From Balneolia bacterium (GTDB lineage: Bacteria; Bacteroidota; Rhodothermia; Balneolales; Cyclonatronaceae): a DNA stretch of 64,000 nt. The DNA is taken from contig JAIUMA010000005.1 in assembly GCA_022565795.1 (NCBI GenBank), positions 29,919 to 93,918 of the forward strand. Direction: 5' to 3'. Below the pieces are notes generated by a model. The model was not told where the DNA came from. It saw nothing but the letters and a program-made list of their open reading frames with translations, and did not search any database. Position numbers and translations under genes: made by a program. Of the stretch, positions 43,501 through 51,687 are shown piece by piece (position 1 is the first letter of the stretch; each line of letters starts with the position of its first letter).

Positions 43501-44690
43501 TGCCGAGTGATACAGCCCGTATCAGGTTTACAATAAGCGATACGGGAATTGGAATCTCTGAAGAGCATCAAAAACGAATTTTCTCGCCTTTTGCCCAGGC
43601 GGACCTTTCGACTACGCGGAAGTATGGCGGCACCGGCCTCGGTCTCTCCATCACCAAATCCCTGATTGAACAGATGGGTGGCAAGCTTCATTTGGAAAGT
43701 GAGCTTGGTATGGGAAGCACCTTTACGTTTACGGTAAAAGTTAAGGTAAGCGAGCCCGCGGAGTATGGTGACTACAATTTTGCCGAAACTTTCCAGCAGG
43801 AAATACGGGTTGGCATTCCGGATGAACATGAGCTTGAAATTGTTTCGGACTACATCACCAAAACCGGACTTACACCGCTGCCTTTCAGGGAGTGTGACCC
43901 CGAAATAATTGCTCCCCGCAAATCTGATAAGCCCGTACTTTTCATGATTGACTTTGAGTTCCTTGAGCAGTGTAAGGTTCACATTCGTCGTATTGTTGAT
44001 GCATTGCCTCGTCAGTCGAAGCAAGCAAGTCGGGTTCTTGTGCTTTACGATATTGAAGACAAAACCGACGCGGGTGATACCGCGGGCTTTAAAGAGCTCG
44101 ACGTACCAACCATGCTACTATCAAGGCCGCTTCATTTCAAGGCGTTGTTTGAAGCAATTGAAGACAGCACTGAGGCCGGGGCTGAAATGAATGGTCTCGA
44201 AGCAGCAGCCGGAGATTCACTGCTGCTTAACGGAGCTGAGCAGGAAGCCTCAGCCGGTGAGCAGGATTACACCAACGCACTAAGCGGGCAGCTCAAGCTT
44301 CTCATCGTTGATGATAACAAGATCAATCTTACGCTTGCAAAGATGATGTGCATCAGAGCCCTTGAGGGTCAGGATGTTGACATTCGCACTGCCGAAAATG
44401 GCAAGGAAGCTGTAGATGCCTTCCAAAACGAACGCCCTGATCTCATTCTGATGGATCTTCAAATGCCGGTAATGGATGGTTTTACAGCTACCAGAGAAAT
44501 CCGCAAGCTTGAAAAAGAGAGCAGCCGGAACACAAGCGAACATGTTCCTGTTATAGCGCTCACGGCCGGAGCAACCACCATGGAAAAGCAAAAGTGTATG
44601 GATGCCGGAATGAATGGGTTTATCACCAAACCGATAGATCCGGAGAAGTTTAACCAAGTGCTCAATAAACATCTTTCGGCAGCCGTTTAG
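40554..44690 (+). CDS. Hybrid sensor histidine kinase with beta-propeller sensor and two receiver-type domains
   Basis: 1378 residues from GTG 40554. Signal peptide about 1-30 ([13 protein letters not shown]), then two-component propeller repeats ([30 protein letters not shown] and so on, about 60-700), a Y_Y_Y domain (about 690-760), one helix ([20 protein letters not shown]), coiled coil, HisKA with His844 ([18 protein letters not shown]), HATPase_c ([33 protein letters not shown]), a first degenerate receiver-like part (about 1080-1180), and a true receiver with Asp1301 ([19 protein letters not shown]). Unlike Bacteroides HTCS proteins it lacks an AraC DNA-binding domain, so output must go through phosphotransfer or an unlinked partner. 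It senses a periplasmic ligand. Confidence 0.88.
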   Translation: MELTQRIVTVVLWLFGVVSFGTVDQASGSAQDFQYINEYQIISYYPQNGLPTNLTKAIHRDREGFIWFATDAGIVRYDGRNMVHYTNVLTTSYPKGFFETSSGELLIYHDDGISRIDRHDSRNLELTLLIRGGASPGNDNVMYPKSLFEDDSGILWISEVYSIVAYHDSTIHRFNLPDEYRTSNFLRSFTVAQDSRGTIYLSSQQGALFYLDAQNGQFNKIDTYLETGIISDLVYEPVSGQILVAGANGLFALKGHYRSDGRHPNSFTMDQLTDVRDFSVLRTDDNGVVWTGRWHGSNPCLFRFSFDEDGAFIVMEIDNFSQNSINDIYLSSNGQVWVATDEGIGFLYQTFFNRLPVQLERSYVQSITRKPNEDVFYLTDASRVYKVSRENGSYSTDIIFENPQQDDILTVSARDEGVFIATSRGRKYLSVYDSHDNAITLHLTYDLDDTIFHSFTDSENNTWYTQYNHSELSRFDADLQHHVYRSDEGINQNISVIGEGYDGTIYAASSGIHKLFRYLPDQARFVPVLMNGDEDTDYHGLLINDMSILENGNILFATSRGLWRYHAGEHTFSRLPVHEQIDFEYIKSILSYGENLVWIGTDTGLYVYSRLEGQLTLFDEAVSGIPSRTISYRGITESLDNHIWIATASGAAASDNKLLVGSTPTPKLVSSMVNEEYFPPSTFNRAELAYNSFINLQFASLSFPSGRITYQYRLKDTDEWSNMGTDSFLNLSQLSAGEYTLSVRALQSGGFRWSEPLTLAFTVVRPWFFQTHFIAMYMIGLMVIIFITTNLYTTRLRRSKIELEKIIQERIAELKQKNKELEKARKEAVDANEAKSSFLANMSHEIRTPLNGIIGFTDILKDTKLNPVQQEYMGYVSSSANSLMLLINQILDFSKIEAGRMDLEELEFSPDDMCDNAVQVVRFASRAKNLPVYLYTDPNLPKTVLGDPLRLQQVIINLMGNAVKFTEKGKVELRADMVYDRDMPSDTARIRFTISDTGIGISEEHQKRIFSPFAQADLSTTRKYGGTGLGLSITKSLIEQMGGKLHLESELGMGSTFTFTVKVKVSEPAEYGDYNFAETFQQEIRVGIPDEHELEIVSDYITKTGLTPLPFRECDPEIIAPRKSDKPVLFMIDFEFLEQCKVHIRRIVDALPRQSKQASRVLVLYDIEDKTDAGDTAGFKELDVPTMLLSRPLHFKALFEAIEDSTEAGAEMNGLEAAAGDSLLLNGAEQEASAGEQDYTNALSGQLKLLIVDDNKINLTLAKMMCIRALEGQDVDIRTAENGKEAVDAFQNERPDLILMDLQMPVMDGFTATREIRKLEKESSRNTSEHVPVIALTAGATTMEKQKCMDAGMNGFITKPIDPEKFNQVLNKHLSAAV

Positions 44691-44751
44691 GGCTCCTCCG
44701 CTATAACAAAACACACCAATTATTACAGAACCATTTAGCAGTAACGCATTA

Positions 44752-45222
44752 ATGACTGAACAAAAAAAGAAACTCCTCGAACTGCCCGCAAAAGCAGACG
44801 AAATCATCAAAACAGAAAACGATCGCGACGCCATTCTTCAAAAAATTTCCGAGCTTCTGCATAACGAAATCGATGTCTACGACTGGGTAGGATTCTACAT
44901 TGCCGACCCGGAGGTCGAGCGCGAGCTATATCTCGGACCATATGTAGGCGAGGCTACCGACCACACCCGAATCCCGTTTGGAAAAGGCATTTGCGGTCAG
45001 GTCGCCGAGTCACACGAAACGTTTGTGGTAGATGACGTACATGCGCAGGACAACTACCTTTCCTGTAACATTCACGTGAAATCAGAAATTGTTGTTCCGA
45101 TTATGAAGGGTGATGCCTTTGTTGCCCAGCTCGACATCGATTCACACACCATAGCCGCGATGGATGAAACGGACCGCACCGTATTGGAAGAAATCTGCAC
45201 GAAGCTGAGTCCGCTGTTTTAG
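44752..45222 (+). CDS. GAF-domain protein, free methionine-(R)-sulfoxide reductase-like
   Basis: 156 residues, one GAF domain. The fRMsr signature is GKGICGQVAESHETFVVDDV (about 82-101), with DNYLSCNIHVKSEIVVPIMK (about 102-121). The N-terminal part, ELPAKADEIIKTENDRDAIL and WVGFYIADPEVERELYLG, also matches. Two of the usual active-site cysteines are present (Cys86 in GKGICG, Cys107 in LSCN); the third (of the E. coli trio) is not seen, as in many family members that use two. It reduces free methionine-R-sulfoxide with thioredoxin. It follows the hybrid kinase by 61 bases. Confidence 0.85.
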   Translation: MTEQKKKLLELPAKADEIIKTENDRDAILQKISELLHNEIDVYDWVGFYIADPEVERELYLGPYVGEATDHTRIPFGKGICGQVAESHETFVVDDVHAQDNYLSCNIHVKSEIVVPIMKGDAFVAQLDIDSHTIAAMDETDRTVLEEICTKLSPLF

Positions 45223-45469
45223 GTTAAGTCTGGAAGAGTTCAAAGCCAGTTGAGGACTGTCTGGGGGCGATACCTGGCTTCAATAGGTACTGAAGGCCGA
45301 GCATGGCTTTGATTCTTCGGTTGCATTTGGATACGTTGCCCTGTTTGGGCTGGTCGTTGCCGCGACTTGCGCAGTTTGACTCCGCTGTCGCTGCGGGTTT
45401 GGAGTTAAGACACAAGTTTGTATATCGTCCAAATTCCGAATTTGAGAGACCTTTGACCTTAGACTGTTC

Positions 45470-47554
45470 CTAAAACCGTACCCGCATCTGAAGGCCAATT
45501 TGGGAGCGTACGTTGCCGTCCGATTGGGTGAGGCCGCTTCCTACTACCTGACGGTCTTCATAAACCGTGGCTGCATATTTCAGCCAGAAGTCGATGTTGC
45601 TGGTTGCTCCATACCGGAACAGGATATAGGCACGCTGCCCCTGACCGGAAAGAGCCGTGTTTGAGAAGACATAGAGCAGGTCGTTCTCGTAGGTGAAAAT
45701 TCGGGATGTGAAGCTATCCGTTTCGAAGAGCGCCAGGCGCATATCAATGGTGAGGTTGGGCAGCGGCAGCCAGCGGATATCCTGAAATACCATTACGCCA
45801 TAATCGGGATCTTCAACATTCCTGTCGCGGGCGCGCACCCACTCCAGACGCGTACGGGCACGGATAGAGCGTGTTATGAAGTATTCGAGCTCAGTACGTA
45901 ATGACGTTCGCGCATCCTGACCCATGATATTGATTTCGCGGTTGAACTCATCCCGGATGAGGTAGTCGTTTTCTCTTATTTTTGAGCGGCCAAGCACATA
46001 GAGGCTGAGGTCGCGGGAGAAGCGGAGTTCAACAAGGCCAAGCGCATCGTAGCCTGACGTTGCCTGCCGCGTTCCGAACCTGGGAGCCGGAAAACGAAAC
46101 TGATCAAAGTAGCCCGAAAGGCGAACCACACTGGTCAGCTGATGACGAAGTCCCACGTACAAGCCCTCCTCGTTACGCGGGAGTCCACCGACTTCGGCAA
46201 ACCCCGACCCGTATATAGACTGGAAGTCTTTACCATAATTCCGGTATACGATAGCGATATCGGTATTCTCATCTATGACGTACTCCAGACCGCTCACCAA
46301 GCCCATCCCGCCGTTTCGGCTTCGGGCGCCTTCACCATAGAGCACCAGGTTTTCCCAGAAAATGCGGTAATCTACACCGATCGCTGATGCTACGTTTCCT
46401 TCGAAGTCGTAGCGGTTGTGGAGCGCGTTGCCCGGCAGAATGTATTTGTCGTACTCGGCATAATATCCCGTAGCCCCGATGATGCCAATGTTTGAGCTGT
46501 AGGTTGCCCGGCCACCGTACATTTCCAGATTGGTATTAAAACGGCGATCCCGCTCGGTTGGCGTCCGGTGAAAACCGGTTGAGCTTGGAAAGCGGATGGA
46601 GTCTCCCTGCACTACCGTTGCGCTAAGCGGACGGTTGGAATAAAAGGCCGTAAGCTGCAGATCCCGTCCTACGGTAGCCGCCACTCCCCGCATAAACCGG
46701 GTCTGCTCGCTCGACTGATACGGCACGGCTCCCCGTTCATTGCGTGACGGTGAGCCGATTACCTCGCGGCCCTTGCCGAATCCAAGGCCGGTATGCAGGA
46801 CCAGGCCCTGACCTGCCCAAACGCCGTAATCTCCCACAACCAACCGCTGAACCATGCCCACGTTCTGAATGCCCACATGCCACGAGTTGAAATCAAAATC
46901 GACCGGGCTGGTGAGCGGCTCGCCCGGATTTTTGAGCTGAGTGAGATTTAATGAAAGATGCTGGCTCCGGTAGTTGAAGCGCTGATAGTAGCGGAGCGAG
47001 TTTCCGGCGTAGCGGGTCTGCCCCTCAAACTCGGGTGGGGTGTATCCGACCTGTTCTTCGATGATGGTTTGTGCGCGCGAAATGAACTCAAAGCGCCCTC
47101 GTTGCGTCCAGTAGCCGGGACTGAGCAACAAGCTTCGCGTAAGGGCAGCACGACCGCCAACCGTTACGTAGGGTCTCACCCTTTCAAGCGTTGCCGGGCC
47201 TATTCCGCGTACCTCCGTGAGCTCATCGACCGTTTCGAAAGGCTTGGTTTGCCGATAAGCGACTATAGCCTGCGCCAGCCGAATATTGATACCAGGAAGG
47301 CTGGATATTTCATTAACATTAGCAGCATTGATATTTACGGGATTCGCGGCGAGATCGAGAAGAAATTGCGTTAAGAGCTCGGGATCGACATCCTCATCAT
47401 CGGGATCGAAGTCTTCAAGCAGGCGCTCAAGGTCACGCTCTACGGTACGCGAGGTATCTGCGGACGTAACCTGGGCAAATGCTGTTCCCTCCGGCAGCAC
47501 AAGCAGGGCTATCATGCACAAAACAAAAGCTATCGGCGTGTAACAATACTTCAT
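45470..47554 (-). CDS. Exported helix-hairpin-helix domain fused to a large outer-membrane beta-barrel
   Basis: 694 residues from ATG 47554; a longer frame to 47635 is rejected because 47554 begins a clean signal peptide (MKYCYTPIAFVLCMIALLVL, then GTAFAQ). After an acidic linker (30-70) comes a ComEA-type HhH DNA-binding domain at about 72-130: NPVNINAANVNEISSLPGI, then AQAIVAYR, VDELTEVRGIGPATLERV. The other 560 residues are outer-membrane barrel strands (RFNYRSQHLSLNLTQLKNPG; PNLTIDMRLALFETDSF) to a final strand ending in RVRF. DNA-binding HhH domains are normally cytosolic or attached to ComE membrane proteins, so a barrel fusion points to a role in DNA or nucleoprotein at the cell surface. 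It is paired with the PorV-like gene, 16 bases upstream. Confidence 0.85.
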   Translation of the reverse strand: MKYCYTPIAFVLCMIALLVLPEGTAFAQVTSADTSRTVERDLERLLEDFDPDDEDVDPELLTQFLLDLAANPVNINAANVNEISSLPGINIRLAQAIVAYRQTKPFETVDELTEVRGIGPATLERVRPYVTVGGRAALTRSLLLSPGYWTQRGRFEFISRAQTIIEEQVGYTPPEFEGQTRYAGNSLRYYQRFNYRSQHLSLNLTQLKNPGEPLTSPVDFDFNSWHVGIQNVGMVQRLVVGDYGVWAGQGLVLHTGLGFGKGREVIGSPSRNERGAVPYQSSEQTRFMRGVAATVGRDLQLTAFYSNRPLSATVVQGDSIRFPSSTGFHRTPTERDRRFNTNLEMYGGRATYSSNIGIIGATGYYAEYDKYILPGNALHNRYDFEGNVASAIGVDYRIFWENLVLYGEGARSRNGGMGLVSGLEYVIDENTDIAIVYRNYGKDFQSIYGSGFAEVGGLPRNEEGLYVGLRHQLTSVVRLSGYFDQFRFPAPRFGTRQATSGYDALGLVELRFSRDLSLYVLGRSKIRENDYLIRDEFNREINIMGQDARTSLRTELEYFITRSIRARTRLEWVRARDRNVEDPDYGVMVFQDIRWLPLPNLTIDMRLALFETDSFTSRIFTYENDLLYVFSNTALSGQGQRAYILFRYGATSNIDFWLKYAATVYEDRQVVGSGLTQSDGNVRSQIGLQMRVRF

Positions 47555-47570
47555 AGGCCGGCTCGTCGAA

Positions 47571-48416
47571 TCAGAAATTGACGGAAAAATCCAGACCGGG
47601 ACTCCAGCCAAGGACATAGTGCTGCTGGGCGACAATATTCACCCCGAAGGAGCTGTGGTTATACCCCATACCCACCGAGTAGGTCAACGGCTCAGTGGTA
47701 ATGCCTCCCCTCAGATAGAGCTCTTCAAATATTCTGACCTCAAGGCCACCGCGGTACGCCATGGGGAAGCGGGCATCTTTTACGACATCGGAGGAGACCG
47801 TGGCGCGGTCAGACAGGGTGTAAGCAACCCCAACGGCCAGCTCTCGCGGAAGCTCTTCACGGGCTTCACCAATCTGGCCGCGGTTCATGTTCGTTGCACG
47901 GGCGCCTACCCACAAACCTTCAATTATGGAGTAGGCGATACCGGCATCAAGAGTAAGCGTGCCGGCCGAACCGTAGTTTTCGATTGATACGTGGGTGTAG
48001 TTGGTAATGAGGCCGACCCGGATTCCGCTATACTCATACATATGTGCGGCACGGAAACGGCTCTCACGAAACAGATCATCGCCATAGGTATGAAGGCCTA
48101 TGCCTGAGGTCCCGAAGGCGTGTGCATAATGGCCGGATAAAGCGACATCAGTTAATTCAGAAAATCCGTAATTTCTTATTCCGTAGAATGAAGCGGCATT
48201 TCCGGAAGAAGGGAGCATGGCCGGATTCGAAAACACGCTCCAGGAATCTGTCTGAAGCGCTGTAACGGCCTGACCCATTGAGGCGCCGCGGGCACCAAGC
48301 GTTAGCTGAGCCTCCGCGTGTTGGGCAGGAGCAAGAACAAAGACCAGAACAATGAATGCAGAAACCAGCCTAACCCGCATCCAGCCATACTTTTTAATAA
48401 TTGCTTTCGTTTTCAT
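47571..48416 (-). CDS. PorV/PorQ-like outer-membrane barrel protein
   Basis: 281 residues. Signal peptide about 1-36 (ending AEAQ). The start of the mature chain, LTLGARGASMGQAVTALQTD and SWSVFSNPAMLPSSG, is the PorV/PorQ hallmark (GARSxGMGGA... NPA). The barrel continues with FYGIRNYGFSELTDVALSGH and ends ALVWGWSPGLDFSVNF-like (WSPGLDFSVNF). PorV helps type IX secretion cargo leave the cell. Its stop lies 16 bases before the HhH-barrel gene on the same strand, so the two are likely made together. It could serve as a partner of that barrel rather than as general PorV. Confidence 0.8.
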   Translation of the reverse strand: MKTKAIIKKYGWMRVRLVSAFIVLVFVLAPAQHAEAQLTLGARGASMGQAVTALQTDSWSVFSNPAMLPSSGNAASFYGIRNYGFSELTDVALSGHYAHAFGTSGIGLHTYGDDLFRESRFRAAHMYEYSGIRVGLITNYTHVSIENYGSAGTLTLDAGIAYSIIEGLWVGARATNMNRGQIGEAREELPRELAVGVAYTLSDRATVSSDVVKDARFPMAYRGGLEVRIFEELYLRGGITTEPLTYSVGMGYNHSSFGVNIVAQQHYVLGWSPGLDFSVNF

Positions 48417-48481
48417 AGCTTATATATAGCTGATATACCGCTTTTTAAGCATTTATTCTTTTCACTAAAATACTACAAGCC

Positions 48482-49396
48482 GTGCAGTTTCTAAAACCAC
48501 TTTGTCTGATGTTCCTGCCAGCAGTGTTTTCTGTGCTAATGCTCACAGAAAACCTTCATGCACAGGAAATTAAGGCCAGAGTGGATCTCAACACCAGCCA
48601 GGTAAGCAGTTCTGATTACGATTACCTGCAGGAGCTGCGCACGCTCATCGAGGAGTATGTTAATAATAACCGCTGGACTGAAGATACTTTCCAGGAAGAT
48701 GAGCGCATTGAAGTTGATATTCGCATCACGCTGGTTAACGCAGACAACAATGCGAATTTTGAGGCCAATCTCATCATTCAGTCCTTCCGGCCGATTTACA
48801 ACACGCTCACCAAGACGCCTTTGCTCATCATTAATGATAGCAACTGGCGCTTCAACTACCCCCGAAACAGAAGCATCACCCGCGATGATTTTCAGTATGA
48901 TGACATTGCGTCGGTTATCGACTTTTACATGTACGTTGTGCTTGCGTATGATTATGACTCCTTTTCTGAGCTTGGCGGTACACCGCACCTCAGAAGTGCT
49001 GAAAACATTGTGAATGTTGCACAGTCATCGCCGGGAGCCGCGGGCTGGACTTCAGTCGGAACCCGAAGAAACCGCAACGGGCTTATAACTCAGCTCACCA
49101 ATCCGAACTACTCTGGATTCAGAGTAGCGATGTACAAATACCATCGTTTGGGCCTTGATCAGTTTACGATAAATACCGACCGGGCTCGTCAGAATATCAT
49201 TGAATCATTTGAGTTGCTTGAGGAAACACGTCGGCAAACAACTGAACGCTATTTATTCGACCTGATGTTTTCCGCCAAGCACAGAGAGTTTACCGCAGCA
49301 TTTATGGATGCAGAACTGAGCGAACGTCTGGAAGCATACAATCTGCTTGTCCAGCTGGACAACAGCCATATCAGTGAATATGAAAAACTGCAATAG
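48482..49396 (+). CDS. DUF4835 family protein
   Basis: 304 residues. Signal peptide about 1-27 (ending LHAQ). The mature part matches DUF4835: EIKARVDLNTSQVSSSDYDY, then LQELRTLIEEYVNNNRWTED, RNRSITRDDFQYDDIASVID, FYMYVVLAYDYDSF, and YKYHRLGLDQFTINTDRARQ (about 215-234). In Bacteroidota this family has been named PorD in connection with type IX secretion, but I recall this from general knowledge only. It is divergent from the PorV-like gene (65 bases between the starts), which fits a shared secretion role. Confidence 0.82.
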   Translation: MQFLKPLCLMFLPAVFSVLMLTENLHAQEIKARVDLNTSQVSSSDYDYLQELRTLIEEYVNNNRWTEDTFQEDERIEVDIRITLVNADNNANFEANLIIQSFRPIYNTLTKTPLLIINDSNWRFNYPRNRSITRDDFQYDDIASVIDFYMYVVLAYDYDSFSELGGTPHLRSAENIVNVAQSSPGAAGWTSVGTRRNRNGLITQLTNPNYSGFRVAMYKYHRLGLDQFTINTDRARQNIIESFELLEETRRQTTERYLFDLMFSAKHREFTAAFMDAELSERLEAYNLLVQLDNSHISEYEKLQ

Positions 49397-49429
49397 AATT
49401 TCTTTAAGATGAGAGGGAACAAGTAGCAC

Positions 49430-50083
49430 GTGAAAGCCGTCATTCAAAAAATTAAAGACCCGGTCAGCTGTCTTACCCACATGGCGGGCGCCGTCTTTGC
49501 CGTTGTTGCTCTGGTACTCATGCTCCTTTCGGCCAGCGCCCCGATTGAAGCCATTGCATTTGCCATTTTTGGCGGCACCATGTTTCTGATGTACACATCG
49601 AGTACCCTCTACCATATGATTTCGGTCTCGGAGGCTATTACCCGTGCGCTGCGCAAGTTCGACCACATCATGATCTATTTCTTCATTGCGGGTACGTTCA
49701 CACCGTTTACTCTCCTCGTGATTGATGATCCTGTAACCAAATGGACGTTCTTTGGATTAATCTGGGGCATTGCTGTCACCGGTACATTTTTTAAGCTTTT
49801 CTGGCTTCATGCCCCAAAATGGCTCTCTCTCACAATGTATCTTGGAATGGGGTGGCTCGGTCTGCTGGTGCTCCCGTATGCCTTCAGCTCGCTTAGCACA
49901 GCAGCCGGCAGCTGGATTATTGCAGGCGGACTTTTCTATACCATAGGCGCCGTTGTGTATGGCAGCAGGCGTCCTGATCCATGGCCGGGCGTCTTTGGCT
50001 TCCATGAAATATGGCATCTATTTGTAATGGCGGGCAGTTTTTCACATTTTTGGGTCATTTATAGATACCTTCCAATTTCGTAA
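49430..50083 (+). CDS. Hemolysin III / PAQR family membrane protein
   Basis: 217 residues from GTG 49430; the closest in-frame ATG upstream is blocked by a stop. Seven helices with the family motifs: DPVSCLTHMAGAVFAVVALV (about 8-27), MYTSSTLYHMIS (about 62-73; Ser and His zinc ligands), FDHIMIYFFIAGTFTPFTLL (about 84-103; Asp and His ligands), and near the C-terminus FGFHEIWHLFVMAGSFSHFW (about 190-209; two His ligands). Bacterial members (YqfA/TrhA) have proposed metal-dependent ceramidase or hydrolase-like activity. Position between DUF4835 and MarC. Confidence 0.9.
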   Translation: MKAVIQKIKDPVSCLTHMAGAVFAVVALVLMLLSASAPIEAIAFAIFGGTMFLMYTSSTLYHMISVSEAITRALRKFDHIMIYFFIAGTFTPFTLLVIDDPVTKWTFFGLIWGIAVTGTFFKLFWLHAPKWLSLTMYLGMGWLGLLVLPYAFSSLSTAAGSWIIAGGLFYTIGAVVYGSRRPDPWPGVFGFHEIWHLFVMAGSFSHFWVIYRYLPIS

Positions 50084-50087
50084 CTTA

Positions 50088-50133
50088 CGGGCTGTATATT
50101 TTCAATTCACGCTTAATACAGAGCCCGCTTTTT
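50088..50133 (+). terminator. Hairpin with T-run between hemolysin-III and MarC genes
   Basis: Stem cgggctgtat (50088-50097) with atacagagcccg (50116-50127), a 2-base bulge, then cttttt. It has the form of a rho-independent terminator but abuts the only possible (TTG) start of marC, so it may also act as a leader attenuator. Confidence 0.5.
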
Positions 50134-50755
50134 GTTTTCCGTAAGTTTTCTTTTCACCACTTTTGTATCCATCTTTTCGATCGTAAACCCGTTTACGGCC
50201 ATGCCCGTATTTCTGGCGCTTACGCAGGATTTAACCGATCGGGAGCGCAACCAGCAGGCGCTGAGGGGTGCAATCTACATGGTTTTTATACTCAGCGCAT
50301 TTTTGCTGGGTGGTACCTATATCATCAGTTTTTTTGGTATCAGTATTGAAGGTATCCGGATTGCCGGTGGCCTTATGATTATGCGCTTCGCCTACTCCCT
50401 GCTCAATCCTTCTGAAGGCGGACGTAAAATTACCAATGAAGACGAAGATGAAGCCCGTCTGAAGCCCGATATTTCGTTTAGCCCGTTGGCGATGCCACTT
50501 CTTTCGGGTCCCGGAAGCATTGCTGTTGTGCTCGGATTTGCGTCTCAGACGGCTCATGCGCTCGACTATGCCGTTCTTCTTACCGCTATTGTGATGGTTG
50601 CCGCCGCCTGCTTTGGTGTTCTGCGCGTCGCTCCCAAAATGGTTAAATTTCTCGGAACCACAGGCATGACCGCTCTCACCCGAATGATGGGCTTCATAGC
50701 GCTGTGTATCGGGGTTCAGTTTATTATTAATGGTATTTCTATGCTGCTTGCCTGA
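50132..50755 (+). CDS. MarC family membrane protein
   Basis: 207 residues, six helices. The start must be TTG 50132: the family's first helix (FTTFVSIFSIVNPFTAMPVF, about 8-27) is needed, and an in-frame stop lies 15 bases upstream. Family motifs VNPFTAMPVFLALT and FSPLAMPLLSGPGSIAVVLG (about 112-131) are clear, with a closing helix in MMGFIALCIGVQFIINGISM. MarC/SnatA proteins have been implicated in amino-acid export but their role is unsettled. The start codon overlaps the T-run of a terminator-like hairpin, unusual for a non-ATG start. Confidence 0.88.
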   Translation: MFSVSFLFTTFVSIFSIVNPFTAMPVFLALTQDLTDRERNQQALRGAIYMVFILSAFLLGGTYIISFFGISIEGIRIAGGLMIMRFAYSLLNPSEGGRKITNEDEDEARLKPDISFSPLAMPLLSGPGSIAVVLGFASQTAHALDYAVLLTAIVMVAAACFGVLRVAPKMVKFLGTTGMTALTRMMGFIALCIGVQFIINGISMLLA

Positions 50756-50835
50756 TTTGGCGGGCATCGTTTTTTGTCCAACTAATTGCTTTTATTTCCG
50801 TAGGGTAACAGAACGCTTTTTCACTCACTTAACTT

Positions 50836-50843
50836 TATCTTTG
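50836..50843 (+). promoter_or_regulatory. Bacteroidota-type -7 box (TATCTTTG) 4 bases before an ATG
   Basis: A full TAnnTTTG match ending 4 bases before ATG 50848. Transcription would begin at or next to the start codon, implying a leaderless message. No TTG sits at the expected -33 position. Confidence 0.4.
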
Positions 50844-50847
50844 GATT

Positions 50848-51159
50848 ATGGGACTTTGGACATTCATAGCCGTTGTTACGGTCGTTGCCATTCTGGCCGA
50901 CACCTACACCAAGCATCAGAAAAACAAGCTTCGCTTCCAGGGTAACGACAAACGGCTCAGCGAGCTCGGCGAGGTAATTAAAAAGCTGGAGAAAAGAATC
51001 GAAAATCTCGAGATTATTGCCGTTTCTGATCCCGATAACTTCCAGGACAGAGCCCGCGGTTTTTCCGGCCGTTATGCCGCCGAAGCTGAGCCGGATCCGG
51101 CTGAGGAAAATCAGCGCCTTGTGAACGAGCTTGCCCGAAACAAAAACCGGGAATCCTAA
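50848..51159 (+). CDS. Small single-TM protein with coiled coil, unknown function
   Basis: 103 residues. One N-terminal helix (LWTFIAVVTVVAILADTYTK, about 3-22), then a charged coiled coil (NDKRLSELGEVIKKLEKRIE, about 34-53) and an acidic tail. The topology resembles PspB-like membrane modules. It is followed after 11 bases by a second protein of the same plan and then by a DivIVA-domain protein, suggesting a cell-envelope or division-linked group. It may be leaderless (see promoter at 50836). No family is named with confidence. Confidence 0.6.
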   Translation: MGLWTFIAVVTVVAILADTYTKHQKNKLRFQGNDKRLSELGEVIKKLEKRIENLEIIAVSDPDNFQDRARGFSGRYAAEAEPDPAEENQRLVNELARNKNRES

Positions 51160-51170
51160 AACCAGCCACT

Positions 51171-51521
51171 ATGACCATGATTTCACCCGACTCTATTGTT
51201 CCCATAGTTGCCATTCTGGCAGTGTTCGGGCCGGTTTTTTACGTGATTTACCTCACCGGAAAGCTTATCAGATACCGGATTGATAAAAAGTACAATTCCG
51301 TGCATTCGGAAGTAATTCTGGAGATGAAGGAGTTTATGGAGCGCACCGATCATCGCCTCAGGGCTCTTGAGGAAATAGCCAGCGAGGCAGACGACATCAC
51401 CCTAAAAGAACCACATAAGAAAACTGATTCAGGGCAGGTAGATATCGCCCCCGAAGACGACGAAAATCCCGATCTTTGGGAAGGCCCGAAAAGCAAATTA
51501 AAGAATCAGTTAAAGTCGTGA
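51171..51521 (+). CDS. Small single-TM protein with coiled coil, PspB-like topology
   Basis: 116 residues from ATG 51171 (a second ATG at 51177 is possible). One helix (SIVPIVAILAVFGPVFYVIY, about 8-27), then KKYNSVHSEVILEMKEFMERTDHR coiled-coil sequence, which includes the LRALE turn, and a lysine/acid tail. Similar in layout and spacing to the gene before it (11 bases upstream), so a diverged duplicate. PspB/PspC-like roles in envelope stress are possible but not shown by a motif. Confidence 0.6.
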   Translation: MTMISPDSIVPIVAILAVFGPVFYVIYLTGKLIRYRIDKKYNSVHSEVILEMKEFMERTDHRLRALEEIASEADDITLKEPHKKTDSGQVDIAPEDDENPDLWEGPKSKLKNQLKS

Positions 51522-51687
51522 TAAAATCAGCTGTATTCATTAACTTAGGTCATCTCTTTTTCGGGTGATGATTCCGGTTTTGCCGCATGCTTATTTTATG
51601 GTGAGGCCCGGTTGATATATATCCCGTTTTTCATGAGATTGTTAGCAGCAGAATTTCCTCATTTTTCACTTTTTCATACCAGAGACT
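51522..51687. other. Short intergenic stretch before divIVA
   Basis: Holds the leader of the DivIVA gene. I see no strong hairpin or promoter box. Nothing else is supported. Confidence 0.4.

Noticed and set aside
45224..45469. Possible transposase tail: the minus-strand peptide NRRIKAMLGLQ resembles the end of IS6-type transposases.
   Set aside because: Only about 11 residues fit, no inverted repeats or target-site duplication flank it, and the rest of the frame does not resemble a transposase.
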